Origin: Aquimarina acroporae
Lineage (GTDB): Bacteria > Bacteroidota > Bacteroidia > Flavobacteriales > Flavobacteriaceae
Assembly: GCF_023195925.1 (NCBI RefSeq)
Contig: NZ_JALPRE010000009.1
Location: 248,001 to 312,000 of the forward strand
Reading direction: 5' to 3'
Length of the DNA stretch: 64,000 bases
Shown: piece by piece, positions 43,936 through 53,608 of the stretch
How positions within the stretch are numbered: the first letter of the stretch is position 1
Layout: the number at the start of each line of letters is the position of its first letter
Notes under the pieces: model-generated
Databases searched by the model: none
The model's input: only the letters and a program-made list of their open reading frames with translations
Told to the model about the DNA's origin: nothing
Position numbers and translations under genes: made by a program

Positions 43936-45066
43936 ATGGAAGAGAAAAGAAAACTATTTAAAAAAGGTTTCACCTTTAAAAAGTATGAAGCTCCTGAGCA
44001 GTCTCCATTTGAAAAGCTTTTTGATATTTTTCAAGAGATAATTACTCATACCTCCGGGGATCTTGATGAAGCGCTTGATTGGATGAAAGAGTTGGATAAA
44101 GAGTACCAATTAACAGATGAAGATTATACGCTTGATGATTTTGTTGAAGACCTAAAAAAGAAAGGATATATAAAAGAAGAAATTAAACCAGATGGTAATG
44201 GTAAGTTATCAATTACGGCAAAAACAGAACAGGCTATTCGTAAAAGGGCGTTGGAGCAGATTTTTGGAAAATTGAAAAGAAGTGGAGCAGGAAATCATAG
44301 AACAAACTATACCGGAAGAGGAGATGAGCATGCTGGAGAATTTCGAAATTATCAATATGGAGATGCTCTCGATAGAATTTCGATGACCGAAAGTCTTAAA
44401 AATGCTCAGATCAATCACGGTATAGGAGATCTGAATCTTACCGAAGATGATCTAATTGTAGAAGAAACTCAATTTAAGGCGCAAATGAGTACTGTACTAA
44501 TGATCGATATAAGTCACAGTATGATTTTATATGGAGAGGACAGAATTACTCCTGCCAAAAAAGTAGCTATGGCACTTGCAGAACTTATTACCACAAGATA
44601 TCCAAAAGATACCTTAGATATATTGGTTTTTGGCAATGATGCCTGGCCCATTGCTATAAAAGATTTACCATATCTGCAGGTAGGACCATATCATACCAAT
44701 ACCGTTGCAGGACTGCAATTGGCAATGGATATGCTAAGGAGAAAGCGTAATACCAACAAACAAATTTTTATGATTACCGACGGGAAACCTAGTTGCCTAA
44801 TTTTGCCAGATGGTCAGTATTATAAAAATAGTAATGGTTTAGATCGTCATATTGTAAATAAATGTTACATGATGGCGCAACAGGCCAGAAAACTTCATAT
44901 TCCGGTTACCACCTTTATGATTGCTCAAGATCCATATCTTATGCAATTTGTGAGAGAGTTTACCCATGCCAATCAAGGCAAAGCTTTTTACACAGGGTTA
45001 AAGGGATTAGGAGAAATGATTTTTGAAGATTACGAAACCAACCGAAAAAAGAGAATAAAAGGATAA
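43936..45066 (+). CDS. VWA-domain protein, partner of an AAA+ ATPase
   Basis: This 376-residue protein has a polar helical N-terminus (about 1-180) and a C-terminal von Willebrand A domain with a complete MIDAS: STVLMIDISHSMILYGED (D-x-S-x-S), a Thr in TNTVAGLQLAMDML and MITDGKPSC (Asp). Such proteins bind a metal ion and protein partners. The AAA+ gene follows 43 bp later, and the pair resembles the ChlD/ChlI or MoxR/VWA two-part chaperone or chelatase modules. It has no signal peptide, so it is cytoplasmic. The cofactor or client protein is unknown. Confidence 0.87.
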   Translation: MEEKRKLFKKGFTFKKYEAPEQSPFEKLFDIFQEIITHTSGDLDEALDWMKELDKEYQLTDEDYTLDDFVEDLKKKGYIKEEIKPDGNGKLSITAKTEQAIRKRALEQIFGKLKRSGAGNHRTNYTGRGDEHAGEFRNYQYGDALDRISMTESLKNAQINHGIGDLNLTEDDLIVEETQFKAQMSTVLMIDISHSMILYGEDRITPAKKVAMALAELITTRYPKDTLDILVFGNDAWPIAIKDLPYLQVGPYHTNTVAGLQLAMDMLRRKRNTNKQIFMITDGKPSCLILPDGQYYKNSNGLDRHIVNKCYMMAQQARKLHIPVTTFMIAQDPYLMQFVREFTHANQGKAFYTGLKGLGEMIFEDYETNRKKRIKG

Positions 45067-45109
45067 CCCAATTTTTTGTTCAAAATTATTGTTTACAGAA
45101 AAAAAATTT

Positions 45110-46573
45110 ATGAAAATAGAGAATATAAAAACACTTGGTCAATTAAAAGAATCTGGTTTTAAGAGTAAATCTATTAAAGATGAACTTAGAGATAATCTAA
45201 GAACCAAAATTAGTAAAGGAGAAGATACATTTACAGGAATTCACGGATACGAAAATACAGTAATACCTGAGCTAGAAAGAGCGATACTTTCAAGACATAA
45301 TATTAACCTTTTAGGTTTGAGAGGACAGGCAAAAACAAGATTAGCCAGGCAGATGGTTAATTTACTTGATGAGTGGATTCCTGTAGTAGAAGGTTCAGAA
45401 ATCAATGACGATCCCTACAATCCGTTATCAAGATATGCCCTTAATTTAATTGAGGAAAAAGGAGATGATACTCCTATCGCTTGGGTGCATCGATCTGCTC
45501 GATTTGCCGAAAAATTGGCTACTCCCGATGTTACTGTTGCAGATATCATTGGAGATGTAGATCCTATTAAAGCAGCAAACTTAAAATTGAGTTATGCAGA
45601 TGACCGGGTAATTCACTTCGGGATGATACCTAGAGCCAATAGAAGTATTTTTGTGATCAATGAATTACCAGATTTACAAGCTCGTATTCAGGTAGCGCTA
45701 TTTAATATTTTACAAGAAGGGGATATTCAAATTCGAGGTTTTAATCTTCGATTACCGTTGGATATTCAATTCGTGTTTACAGCAAACCCCGAGGATTATA
45801 CAAATCGTGGAAGTATTGTAACTCCTCTAAAAGATAGAATTGGGTCTCAAATTCTAACACATTACCCAGAGAGTGTAGAAATAGCAAAAACTATTACTCA
45901 ACAAGAAGCAAAACTAGATACAAGACAAAGTGATTTGGTATATGTTCCTGAGATGGCAAAAGATCTTTTAGAGCAATTAAGTTTTCAAGCTCGTGAAAGC
46001 GAATATATAGATCACAAAAGTGGAGTAAGTGCCCGAATGAGTATTACTGCTTTTGAAAATCTGTTGAGCACAGCAGAACATAGAGCACTTCGTTCGGGAG
46101 ATAAAGAAACTCTGTTACGATTGAGTGACTTTATTGGAGTAATTCCATCAATTACCGGTAAAGTAGAACTTGTATACGAAGGGGAGCAGGAAGGAGCCGC
46201 TTCTGTAGCTCAAACATTAATCACAGACGCTATTAAGACTTTGTTTCCAGAGTATTTTCCGAAAATTGAAAGACTAGAAAAAGAAGATTATAAAAGCCCA
46301 TATCAAGAATTAGTGAATTGGTTCTTTGAAGAAAGTGCGTTTGAATTGTTAGATGATGTATCGGAAAAAGAATACAAAGCAAAATTAGATGGAATACCAC
46401 CACTTAATGAATTGATAAAAGAATATCAATCTGATCTCAACGAAAATGATCAATACTTTATGAAAGAATTTTTGTTATGGGGATTAGTTGAATTTAAAAA
46501 ACTAAGTAAATATAGATTATCTGAAGGTTTTAGATTCAAAGACCTTTATGGAAGTTATATCAGCGATTTATAA
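45110..46573 (+). CDS. MoxR/Mg-chelatase-type AAA+ ATPase
   Basis: This 487-residue protein has Walker A LLGLRGQAKTRLAR, Walker B-like SIFVINELPDLQARIQ and sensor-1 FVFTANPEDYTNRGS, followed by an alpha-helical lid domain containing ESEYIDHKSGVSARMSITAFENLL. Length exceeds simple MoxR proteins (about 330) by a C-terminal extension. The start at 45110 (MKIENIKT) is preferred; the TTG at 45089 is weaker. It is paired with the VWA protein, with which it should form an ATP-driven chaperone/remodelling machine. Target is unknown. Confidence 0.9.
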   Translation: MKIENIKTLGQLKESGFKSKSIKDELRDNLRTKISKGEDTFTGIHGYENTVIPELERAILSRHNINLLGLRGQAKTRLARQMVNLLDEWIPVVEGSEINDDPYNPLSRYALNLIEEKGDDTPIAWVHRSARFAEKLATPDVTVADIIGDVDPIKAANLKLSYADDRVIHFGMIPRANRSIFVINELPDLQARIQVALFNILQEGDIQIRGFNLRLPLDIQFVFTANPEDYTNRGSIVTPLKDRIGSQILTHYPESVEIAKTITQQEAKLDTRQSDLVYVPEMAKDLLEQLSFQARESEYIDHKSGVSARMSITAFENLLSTAEHRALRSGDKETLLRLSDFIGVIPSITGKVELVYEGEQEGAASVAQTLITDAIKTLFPEYFPKIERLEKEDYKSPYQELVNWFFEESAFELLDDVSEKEYKAKLDGIPPLNELIKEYQSDLNENDQYFMKEFLLWGLVEFKKLSKYRLSEGFRFKDLYGSYISDL

Positions 46574-46602
46574 ATGGTGATTTGGATTTGATATCTAGAC
46601 GT

Positions 46603-47424
46603 TTACCACCATACTATAAAAAGTCGTTCAAAAGAATTTTCTCCACTTTTTATCCAAAGAAGTGGAGATTTTTTTTGAGCAATACTATGAGTTAATTCTG
46701 CTTCTATTTTATCAAAACTATGCCAAACAATATTGTGTCTTGGATGTGTTACCCAATCTTGTTTTTTGGGAATAAAAAATAGGTTGTTCTTATTTTGTTG
46801 TTGTTTAATATCTTCGAAATGTAACCAATACCCTTTAATACATTCAGGATTTACATATGAGAAATTATGATGTTTCATATGTAAAGGCACATAAAGGTGT
46901 CCTAGAAAACAAACTTTTTGTTCGATCTCGGTTTGTTTTAGATTGAGATCCCGTAAGACCTGATTGGTTTCCTCTCTATGGAGTAAAGGGAGTTGTTTGT
47001 TTTTAAGTTTTTCAATCTTATAAATAAAACTATCTTTTCGATTTGGCCCTATCCATCTATCATATTCTTCCGGAAGTTTAGGATCGTAAACATAAAATTT
47101 ATAGACCAGTTCGATATGAATATCTTTGTTAATCTTTGTGTCCCTAAGCAAAAAATCTAGCTCTCCAAGAGTAACTTTGTTCTTAAATATTTGAATATTT
47201 TTAGCGATTAAAGTATATCGATCACTTGTATCTATATAATATTCAAAAAGACGTTCAATGCGTTTTCCAAGTACTTCATTTTTTGGGATTTCAATTGCTA
47301 ACTCATTCGGTATTGTTAAATGTTTGCTAGGTAATTTAGTAAATTGGGACAATCCAAATAGTGAATCCTCAAGCCAAATAGGTGAACTTTCTAAGAAACC
47401 TTCGTATTGTTCTTTAAGTGACAT
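46603..47424 (-). CDS. DUF1853 family protein
   Basis: This 273-residue soluble protein carries the DUF1853 pattern: LGKRIERLFEYYIDTSDRYTLIAKNIQI, TLGELDFLLRD, HIELVYKFYVYDP and, further on, WIGPNRKDSFIYKIEKLKNKQLPLL. The E-L-D and E-L-V-Y-K-F residues resemble a nuclease-like (PD-(D/E)xK) core, which I note as inference. It is convergent with the AAA+ gene and 12 bp downstream of the hybrid sensor kinase gene on the same strand, so it may be in that transcript. Function is unknown. Confidence 0.85.
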   Translation of the reverse strand: MSLKEQYEGFLESSPIWLEDSLFGLSQFTKLPSKHLTIPNELAIEIPKNEVLGKRIERLFEYYIDTSDRYTLIAKNIQIFKNKVTLGELDFLLRDTKINKDIHIELVYKFYVYDPKLPEEYDRWIGPNRKDSFIYKIEKLKNKQLPLLHREETNQVLRDLNLKQTEIEQKVCFLGHLYVPLHMKHHNFSYVNPECIKGYWLHFEDIKQQQNKNNLFFIPKKQDWVTHPRHNIVWHSFDKIEAELTHSIAQKKSPLLWIKSGENSFERLFIVWW

Positions 47425-47436
47425 GATGAATAGCTT

Positions 47437-49506
47437 TTATTTCGAAAAGATCGCAAAGTACTTATTAATGATGGGTTTTAAAATTTTGCGATCTACAGGT
47501 TTAGCAACAAAATCATCGCAGCCTGCTTCTAAAGCTCTTTGAACGTCTTCTTCTGTAGAGTATGCCGTTTGCGCAATAATGGGGAGTTTAGGCCGTATTT
47601 TTTTTATTTTCTTCGTTGCTGTATAACCATCCATTACCGGCATTCTTATATCCATAAGAATGAGATCAATATTTTCATTGTTTTCACAAATATCTACCGC
47701 CTTTTTACCGTTTTCTGCTCTATGAATTACAAATTTGTAACCTTTCATTTTTTGCAAAATGGTTTTAAGAAACAGAAAATTAACATCACCGTCTTCAACA
47801 ATTAGAATAACTTGTTTTATAGGTATATTTTCGGAAGGAAGATGTTCAATTTCAGGCTTATTTGCTTTATTAGGGTCAAAAATTGGAAGGTAAGGGACGG
47901 ATACTGTAAAAGTAGACCCTTTGGTGGGAATTGAAGTAAAAGTAATTTTACCTTTAATTAATTCGGCATTTTTTTGTGCTATCGAAAGCCCAAGCCCAAG
48001 CCCATCGTAACTTTTCGTAACATCTTTTTCAGATTGCGAAAAATTTCTAAATATAATTTCCTGATCTTCAGATTTGATCCCAATCCCGGTATCTTGAATG
48101 GAAATGATCAAATTATCTTTTTCGATATAACTTGAGATTTCAACGATTCCCTTTTTTGTAAACTTAATTGCGTTATCTATTAAGTTAGAAAGTATTTTAT
48201 TGATTTTTGCTCTGTCCATGAGTATAGTTCCCTGTTCATCGGTGAGCTTATTATCTAAATGAATTGCTATATTTTTACTGATAGCTTTGCTTTGAAATTC
48301 GGTAAAAAGAATTTGTAATACGCTATTAAAATTGGTCTCTTCTAGTTGTAGTTCTACTTGATTGGTTTGTAGCCTTGATATCTCAATGATATCATCAATT
48401 ATCGTAATTAGCTGGTTACTGCTGTCAATAATAATTTTCGAATATTCTTTTTGTTTTTCTGATGTAATTTCAGGATCATTTAGAAGTTCAGAAAAGCCAA
48501 TGATACCGTTCATTGGCGTACGTACTTCATGCGATATATTGTGAATAAAAGCTGTTTTTAATTTGTTGCTTTCCTCAGCACGTTCTTTGGCAATATGCAG
48601 CTCTTCGGTCTTTTTACCAATTAAATATTTAAGATATTTATTTAACAAAAGAACGACTACCGAGAAGAGTAAAATTACCAGAGAAAGCATAATCCAAAAA
48701 TTAGCTTTCTTGTAAAAGGGAACAATTTCGAGATACAACCAATTATCAAAAATTAGGTTTTTATCCTTTTCGTCAATATCGTTTTGAATTTTTTCAATGA
48801 TTCCGTTAAGTAAGGAATTGTTATTTTGTACCGCAAGGCTAGGCATGTAAACATATCCAGTTTCACCAACAATTTCTAAATTGTTTAAGTTTTCAGTTTT
48901 TATTATAAAATTGGCAACCGCTTTGGGACCAATATATGCATCATATTTTCCGTCATTGAGTTTTACAAGGCAACTTTTATCATCGATTTCAGTAGCTACT
49001 GGTAATCCTTTTTCATTTTCTTTGAGTATTTCATGAATACCATAATCTTTGGGTACTGTAATTGTTTTATTGTAGTAATCTTTTAGATTGACACCTGAAT
49101 TATTGTCCTTACGGGTTACAATTACAAAGTTTGACTTAAAAAGTTGAGCATAAAAATTAAGATAAGCATCTCTTTCTAAGGTTTCTTGTATCTCAAGAAC
49201 AATATCGACCTTGTTGTTTTTTGTGTCATCTAATAACTGTTCCCAGTTAGAGTAGAGTTTTCGTTCAAATTTATGACCAGCTTTTTGCTCAATAAGATCC
49301 AGATAATCAATTAGGATTCCATCTATTTTTTCGTTCTCATTAATGAATTGATAAGGAGCGTAATAAGGAAAGAGAGCAACCGTAACATTGTTGTTTTGCA
49401 ACCAACTGTGTTCTTCTTCTGTTAGGGTTGAAGAAGGGCGAGAACAGGAAAAATATACGATCAGTACAAGCACCAATAGTATAGGAAAAAGTAGCTTTTT
49501 CAGCAT
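47437..49506 (-). CDS. Hybrid sensor histidine kinase with solute-binding sensor domain (copy 2)
   Basis: The start at 49506 gives a lipoprotein-type signal (MLKKLLFPILLVLVLIVYFSC). A periplasmic SBP_bac_3-type domain follows (about 30-260, VTVALFPYYAPYQF to DNWLYLEIVP), then one membrane helix (FWIMLSLVILLFSVVVLLL), HisKA (FIHNISHEVRTPMNGIIGFSELL), HATPase (LIDNAIKFTKKGIVEIS; YDGLGLGLSIAQ) and a C-terminal receiver with LILMDIRMPVMDGYTA. It senses a small solute and phosphorelays to its own receiver; no output domain is attached and no separate HPt or regulator gene is nearby. Paralogue of the next gene. Confidence 0.92.
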   Translation of the reverse strand: MLKKLLFPILLVLVLIVYFSCSRPSSTLTEEEHSWLQNNNVTVALFPYYAPYQFINENEKIDGILIDYLDLIEQKAGHKFERKLYSNWEQLLDDTKNNKVDIVLEIQETLERDAYLNFYAQLFKSNFVIVTRKDNNSGVNLKDYYNKTITVPKDYGIHEILKENEKGLPVATEIDDKSCLVKLNDGKYDAYIGPKAVANFIIKTENLNNLEIVGETGYVYMPSLAVQNNNSLLNGIIEKIQNDIDEKDKNLIFDNWLYLEIVPFYKKANFWIMLSLVILLFSVVVLLLNKYLKYLIGKKTEELHIAKERAEESNKLKTAFIHNISHEVRTPMNGIIGFSELLNDPEITSEKQKEYSKIIIDSSNQLITIIDDIIEISRLQTNQVELQLEETNFNSVLQILFTEFQSKAISKNIAIHLDNKLTDEQGTILMDRAKINKILSNLIDNAIKFTKKGIVEISSYIEKDNLIISIQDTGIGIKSEDQEIIFRNFSQSEKDVTKSYDGLGLGLSIAQKNAELIKGKITFTSIPTKGSTFTVSVPYLPIFDPNKANKPEIEHLPSENIPIKQVILIVEDGDVNFLFLKTILQKMKGYKFVIHRAENGKKAVDICENNENIDLILMDIRMPVMDGYTATKKIKKIRPKLPIIAQTAYSTEEDVQRALEAGCDDFVAKPVDRKILKPIINKYFAIFSK

Positions 49507-49659
49507 AATTTTTAGATTAAATAATTCTCCCAAACTTCTTTAATCTTTCTCTTAAAGATACTATTTAATAGTTACACTTTCAAAAAAAGGAGTATTCTTA
49601 TTGAAAAAATATTTGGGTAACCAATTGATTTAAAGGTAGTTTTTTTGATTATTGCAGGG

Positions 49660-51711
49660 TTAATCTTCTTTTTTTAGGTATTTGTTTAAGACAGTTTTCA
49701 ATATTTTTGGGTCTACGGGTTTAGATATAAAGTCATCACATCCAGCAGAAAGAGCTTTTTGAATGTCTTCTTTAGTAGAATATGCGGTTTGAGCTACTAC
49801 GGGAATTTCGGGTCTAAGTTGTTTAATAATCTGTGTAGCTTCATAACCGTTCATTTCTGGCATTTTAATATCCATTAGTACAAGATCAATATGAACATTT
49901 TTTTCGCAAAATATAACCGCCTCTTTTCCATTATGAGCTCTATGAATATTAAAGTTATAGTCTTCTATCTTTGTTAGAATAGTTTTTAGGAATAGAAAAT
50001 TTACTTCACCGTCTTCAGCAATTAAAATGGTGTAATGATCTGTACCATTTTTTTCATTTAAGTCATTTTCAATTTTTCTGCCTTTCTCGAGTAAAGGTAT
50101 ATATGGAATAACGAGTCTAAAAGTTGTGCCTTGATTTTTAATAGAAGAAAACAATAATTCACCGTTCATGAGTTCGGTGTTTTTCTTTGCTATTGCTAAT
50201 CCAAGACCTAGACCACCATACTTTTTAGAAATTTGAGGTTCAGACTTATCAAGGTTTTCAAAAAGACTCTGTTTGCCTGTGCCATTCATACCCATTCCAG
50301 AATCTCTAACCGAAATGATTAATGAAGAATTTTGAGTTGACCCTGAAATTAAAATTGCGCCTCGTTGTGTGAATTTAATTGAATTCTCAATGAGACATTC
50401 TATGGTTTTAGTAAGTTTACCTTTGTCGATATTCGCAATGCGATCACGAGGCGGAATATTGTTATTAGATATTAATTGAATTCCTTTTTCATTCGCCTTT
50501 TTTTCAAAAGATAATGTGACGGTATCAAATACATGAATAAGATCAGTTTTTTCTGAGTTAAGTGTTACCTGATTGGTTTGTAGTTTAGATATCTCTAGAA
50601 TATTGTCCATATTTTTAATAAGTTGCTGACAACTATGAACTACATTGGCTACATATTTTCTTTTTTCTGGTAATGAGGTCTTGGGTTCTCTTAAAAGCCT
50701 TGAAAAACCAACAATTCCATTAACTGGGCTACGAATTTCATGAGAAACATTGTGTAAAAATGCCGTTTTGAGAGCGTTATCTTTTTCTGCACTTTCTTTG
50801 GCTAATCTTAATTCTTTGGTCCTTTTTTTTACGATGAAGCCCAAGTAAAAATTTACGATAACTAAGATGATCAATAGCGAAAAGATAGATGCAACGACGG
50901 GTACTAAGAAGTCAATTCTTTTGTATAAAGGAAGATTCTCTCGGTAAAGCCAATTTTCAAGGATGTTTTGGTTTTGTTTATCAGAAATATTAGCTACAGC
51001 TTTAGAAAAGATATGATTGAGTATAGGGTTATCTTTCCTTATAGCTATACCTGGTTTGTACATTAATTCTGTCTCAAAATTGATTTTCAGACTGTTTAAG
51101 TTTTTGTTTTTGATGAGGTAATTAACCACTGGTTTCGGGCCAATATAGGCATCATACTTTCCCGAGTTTAATAATTGCAAACACTGTAAATCATCTCCTT
51201 TTTCTACAACTTTAATATCTGGGTATTTTCGCAAAAGATTTTCAGAAATTGCATACTCTTTGGGTACAACAATTTCCATATTACTAAAATCCTTTAGGGA
51301 ATCATGAATTTCAGATTTTTTTCTAGTAACCAAAACATGTTTTGATTTGAACAACTCAGAATAAAAGTTTAGATATTGTTTCCTGTCTTTAGTTTTTTGT
51401 ATTTCAACAATAATGTCTATTTTTTTGTCTTCTATATCTGCTATTACTTCTGGCCATTTCGAATAGTATTTCCGGTTAAACTTAAAATTGAGTTCTTCTT
51501 CAATAGCATCAAGGTATTCTACAAAAATCCCATTTATCCTATTGTCTTCACCAACGAATACATAGGGAGGATAATACGGGAATAAGGCAATGGTAATTTC
51601 GTTTTCTTGTAGCCAGTTTATTTCAGTAAGAGTTAATCCCTTTTTTTCAGCGCAGGAATTGAGTTGCAATGAAAAAACGATTAGGGGTAATAAAAGAAGT
51701 AATTTTCTCAT
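49660..51711 (-). CDS. Hybrid sensor histidine kinase with solute-binding sensor domain (copy 1)
   Basis: This 683-residue paralogue has the same domain order: lipoprotein signal (MRKLLLLLPLIVFSLQLNSC), SBP_bac_3 domain (ITIALFPYYPPYVF to WLYRENLPLY), membrane helix (LVPVVASIFSLLIILVIVNFYLG), HisKA (FLHNVSHEIRSPVNGIVGFSRLL), HATPase (LIENSIKFTQRGAILIS; YGGLGLGLAIAK) and receiver (LVLMDIKMPEMNGYEA). The N-box and G-box are intact. The pair arose by tandem duplication, with the binding pocket presumably diverged. The ligand is unknown; amino acids are usual for this sensor family. Confidence 0.92.
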   Translation of the reverse strand: MRKLLLLLPLIVFSLQLNSCAEKKGLTLTEINWLQENEITIALFPYYPPYVFVGEDNRINGIFVEYLDAIEEELNFKFNRKYYSKWPEVIADIEDKKIDIIVEIQKTKDRKQYLNFYSELFKSKHVLVTRKKSEIHDSLKDFSNMEIVVPKEYAISENLLRKYPDIKVVEKGDDLQCLQLLNSGKYDAYIGPKPVVNYLIKNKNLNSLKINFETELMYKPGIAIRKDNPILNHIFSKAVANISDKQNQNILENWLYRENLPLYKRIDFLVPVVASIFSLLIILVIVNFYLGFIVKKRTKELRLAKESAEKDNALKTAFLHNVSHEIRSPVNGIVGFSRLLREPKTSLPEKRKYVANVVHSCQQLIKNMDNILEISKLQTNQVTLNSEKTDLIHVFDTVTLSFEKKANEKGIQLISNNNIPPRDRIANIDKGKLTKTIECLIENSIKFTQRGAILISGSTQNSSLIISVRDSGMGMNGTGKQSLFENLDKSEPQISKKYGGLGLGLAIAKKNTELMNGELLFSSIKNQGTTFRLVIPYIPLLEKGRKIENDLNEKNGTDHYTILIAEDGEVNFLFLKTILTKIEDYNFNIHRAHNGKEAVIFCEKNVHIDLVLMDIKMPEMNGYEATQIIKQLRPEIPVVAQTAYSTKEDIQKALSAGCDDFISKPVDPKILKTVLNKYLKKED

Positions 51712-51817
51712 TAAATTGTAAAAAAAGATACCTTCTTAAATTGGGGGGAATAGGCGGTTATAGTTTATCTGCTTTTAAAGATAAAGAATTAAATTGAACC
51801 GTTAAAAGTCGATTTTT

Positions 51818-52828
51818 TTATTTTTTTATTTCTGTACCATCAGGAAATAGAGCAAATCTACCTTTTGAAGGCGCATGTACATGATCGTTAGTAGGCCAAG
51901 GCCAGCCTCCAAATTGGTTTTTTTGATATTCTTCTATGGCTTCTATAATTTCTTTTTGGCTATTCATTACAAAAGGGCCATGTTTTACTACAGGTTCGTT
52001 AATTGGTCTTCCTTGGAGGTATAAAAAATGTGCCTCGGTATTTCCGTTAGTTAATGTGAACTCTTCATTAGAATTAAGAATCATTTTGTGATTTACAGGT
52101 ATAGTATGGCCTTCACTTGTTATCTGACTTCCTTTGAAAAAGAATAAAGATCTATTTATTCCTGAAGAGCTCTTCGGAAAAGAGAACGTTGCATTTGGTT
52201 CCATTTTTATAGTCCAAATCATTACTTCATTGTTTGGGTCAGCGGCCCATGAATTTGGAGCTGGAGTAGGGGAGGTATATCCCAAATAGTTTCCAGCAAT
52301 TACATGTATTTCAATTTTATTTTCAGATTTATCCTGAGTTATAACTTGAGGTATTTCTTCACTCCACAACATTTTGAAATGGGGCTCAACCATTTTTTTA
52401 TCTTTTGGCAGATTTAGCCATATCTGAAATAATAGGAAAGGGTTTTCCTTGTCTGAATGTAATAAGGGGAACATTTCAGAATGCATTACCCCTTTTCCGG
52501 CGGTCATCCATTGTACATCTCCATGTCCAAACCTACCGGCCGCTCCCAAAGAATCAGAATGATCTACCAATCCTTTTTGAACCACGGTTACCGTTTCAAA
52601 ACCACGATGGGGGTGTGCGGGGAATCCAGGTACTTTGGTTCCATGATACATTCTCCAACCATCTTTTAAAACAAAATCTTGACCAAGACTACGTCCGGTT
52701 AATGAAGCGTTAGGGCCCAATACCTTATTTCCTTTGGGGTATTGATCTTCATGATAAGCACAAAATAAAAAAGGGTCACTTGTTTCCCAAGGAAAGCCTA
52801 GAGGTTTAATCTTTAAGATAGCAGACAT
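51818..52828 (-). CDS. Pirin family protein
   Basis: This 336-residue protein has the pirin double-cupin fold. The metal-binding residues are in FPAHPHRGFETVTVV (two His), VDHSDSLGAAG (His) and KGVMHSEMF (His/Glu). The C-terminal cupin ends in the NEPVVKHGPFVMNS block, typical of pirins. Some pirins act as quercetinases and others as transcription cofactors; neither can be chosen here. It is somewhat longer than classic pirins (about 290) due to a C-terminal tail. It is a single gene. Confidence 0.93.
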   Translation of the reverse strand: MSAILKIKPLGFPWETSDPFLFCAYHEDQYPKGNKVLGPNASLTGRSLGQDFVLKDGWRMYHGTKVPGFPAHPHRGFETVTVVQKGLVDHSDSLGAAGRFGHGDVQWMTAGKGVMHSEMFPLLHSDKENPFLLFQIWLNLPKDKKMVEPHFKMLWSEEIPQVITQDKSENKIEIHVIAGNYLGYTSPTPAPNSWAADPNNEVMIWTIKMEPNATFSFPKSSSGINRSLFFFKGSQITSEGHTIPVNHKMILNSNEEFTLTNGNTEAHFLYLQGRPINEPVVKHGPFVMNSQKEIIEAIEEYQKNQFGGWPWPTNDHVHAPSKGRFALFPDGTEIKK

Positions 52829-52901
52829 TGTTTTTTGTTTGATAAGGTATGCAATTATGATGAAATATTGATACTGTCTGTGAAATAGGTGTTTTGGTTT
52901 T

Positions 52902-53588
52902 CTACTTTCGCCAATCTAAGGAGTAATACCAATTAAAACTTAACCAAAGATCATTTTCTGAAGTAGCATTTATAAAATTACCAACCCTGTAATCTACACC
53001 CATTTCTATTTTATTTTTGTTGTCAATTTCATATCCAACAAAAGGAATGACCCTAATTTCAAGATCAGATTCATTACTTTGTAAACTTCCCAGATATTCA
53101 TTGCCTATTTTTAGATATAATTCTCCAGGATCTATTTTTTGTCCTGAGAGTGCTTTTTCCATGGTAATTCTATATCTCAATCTAAATTTAGGGGAAGTTG
53201 AGTTATTAAACGTTTGGTCGGTAACAAATCTGTGCCCTAGTCTGAGGGATTGTACAGCATGTATGATGTTAAATTGTTGAATTGTACGATGAGAAATGTC
53301 ATTTTCTTCTATACGCAATAAATATCCTCCATTTAAAGAAAGATTGGAACCTATTTTATGAGACAATAGGGTTGAGAAATCTGTAAGTACATATTCATAA
53401 TCAATGGAGTTTTCTTTTGTGTTATCGATGATTAACTGTCGGGATTCTATACCATTTACCCATTTAAGATGATCCCCTAACTTAATCGATACTCTGATCT
53501 TGGGTAACAGACCAGACGAAAAAGAGGATTGAGCCCAGGTGCCTTGAGAAATTACGATTAGAACTATCAATGAAATTAATATTCTCAT
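52902..53588 (-). CDS. DUF2490-type exported protein
   Basis: The start at 53588 gives a signal peptide (MRILISLIVLIVISQGTWAQ); the TTG five codons upstream is not needed. The mature part has alternating strands of a DUF2490-like outer-membrane barrel (LSHKIGSNLSLNGGYLLRIE, RLGHRFVTDQTFNN, KFRLRYRITMEKALSG, MGVDYRVGNFINA) and ends in aromatic LSFNWYYSLDWRK. It lies 20 bp downstream of a second exported protein on the same strand. Function is unknown. DUF2490 membership is by strand pattern and R-x-R-Y-R motif. Confidence 0.7.
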   Translation of the reverse strand: MRILISLIVLIVISQGTWAQSSFSSGLLPKIRVSIKLGDHLKWVNGIESRQLIIDNTKENSIDYEYVLTDFSTLLSHKIGSNLSLNGGYLLRIEENDISHRTIQQFNIIHAVQSLRLGHRFVTDQTFNNSTSPKFRLRYRITMEKALSGQKIDPGELYLKIGNEYLGSLQSNESDLEIRVIPFVGYEIDNKNKIEMGVDYRVGNFINATSENDLWLSFNWYYSLDWRK

Positions 53589-53608
53589 AGAAAATGATAC
53601 CAATGGTC

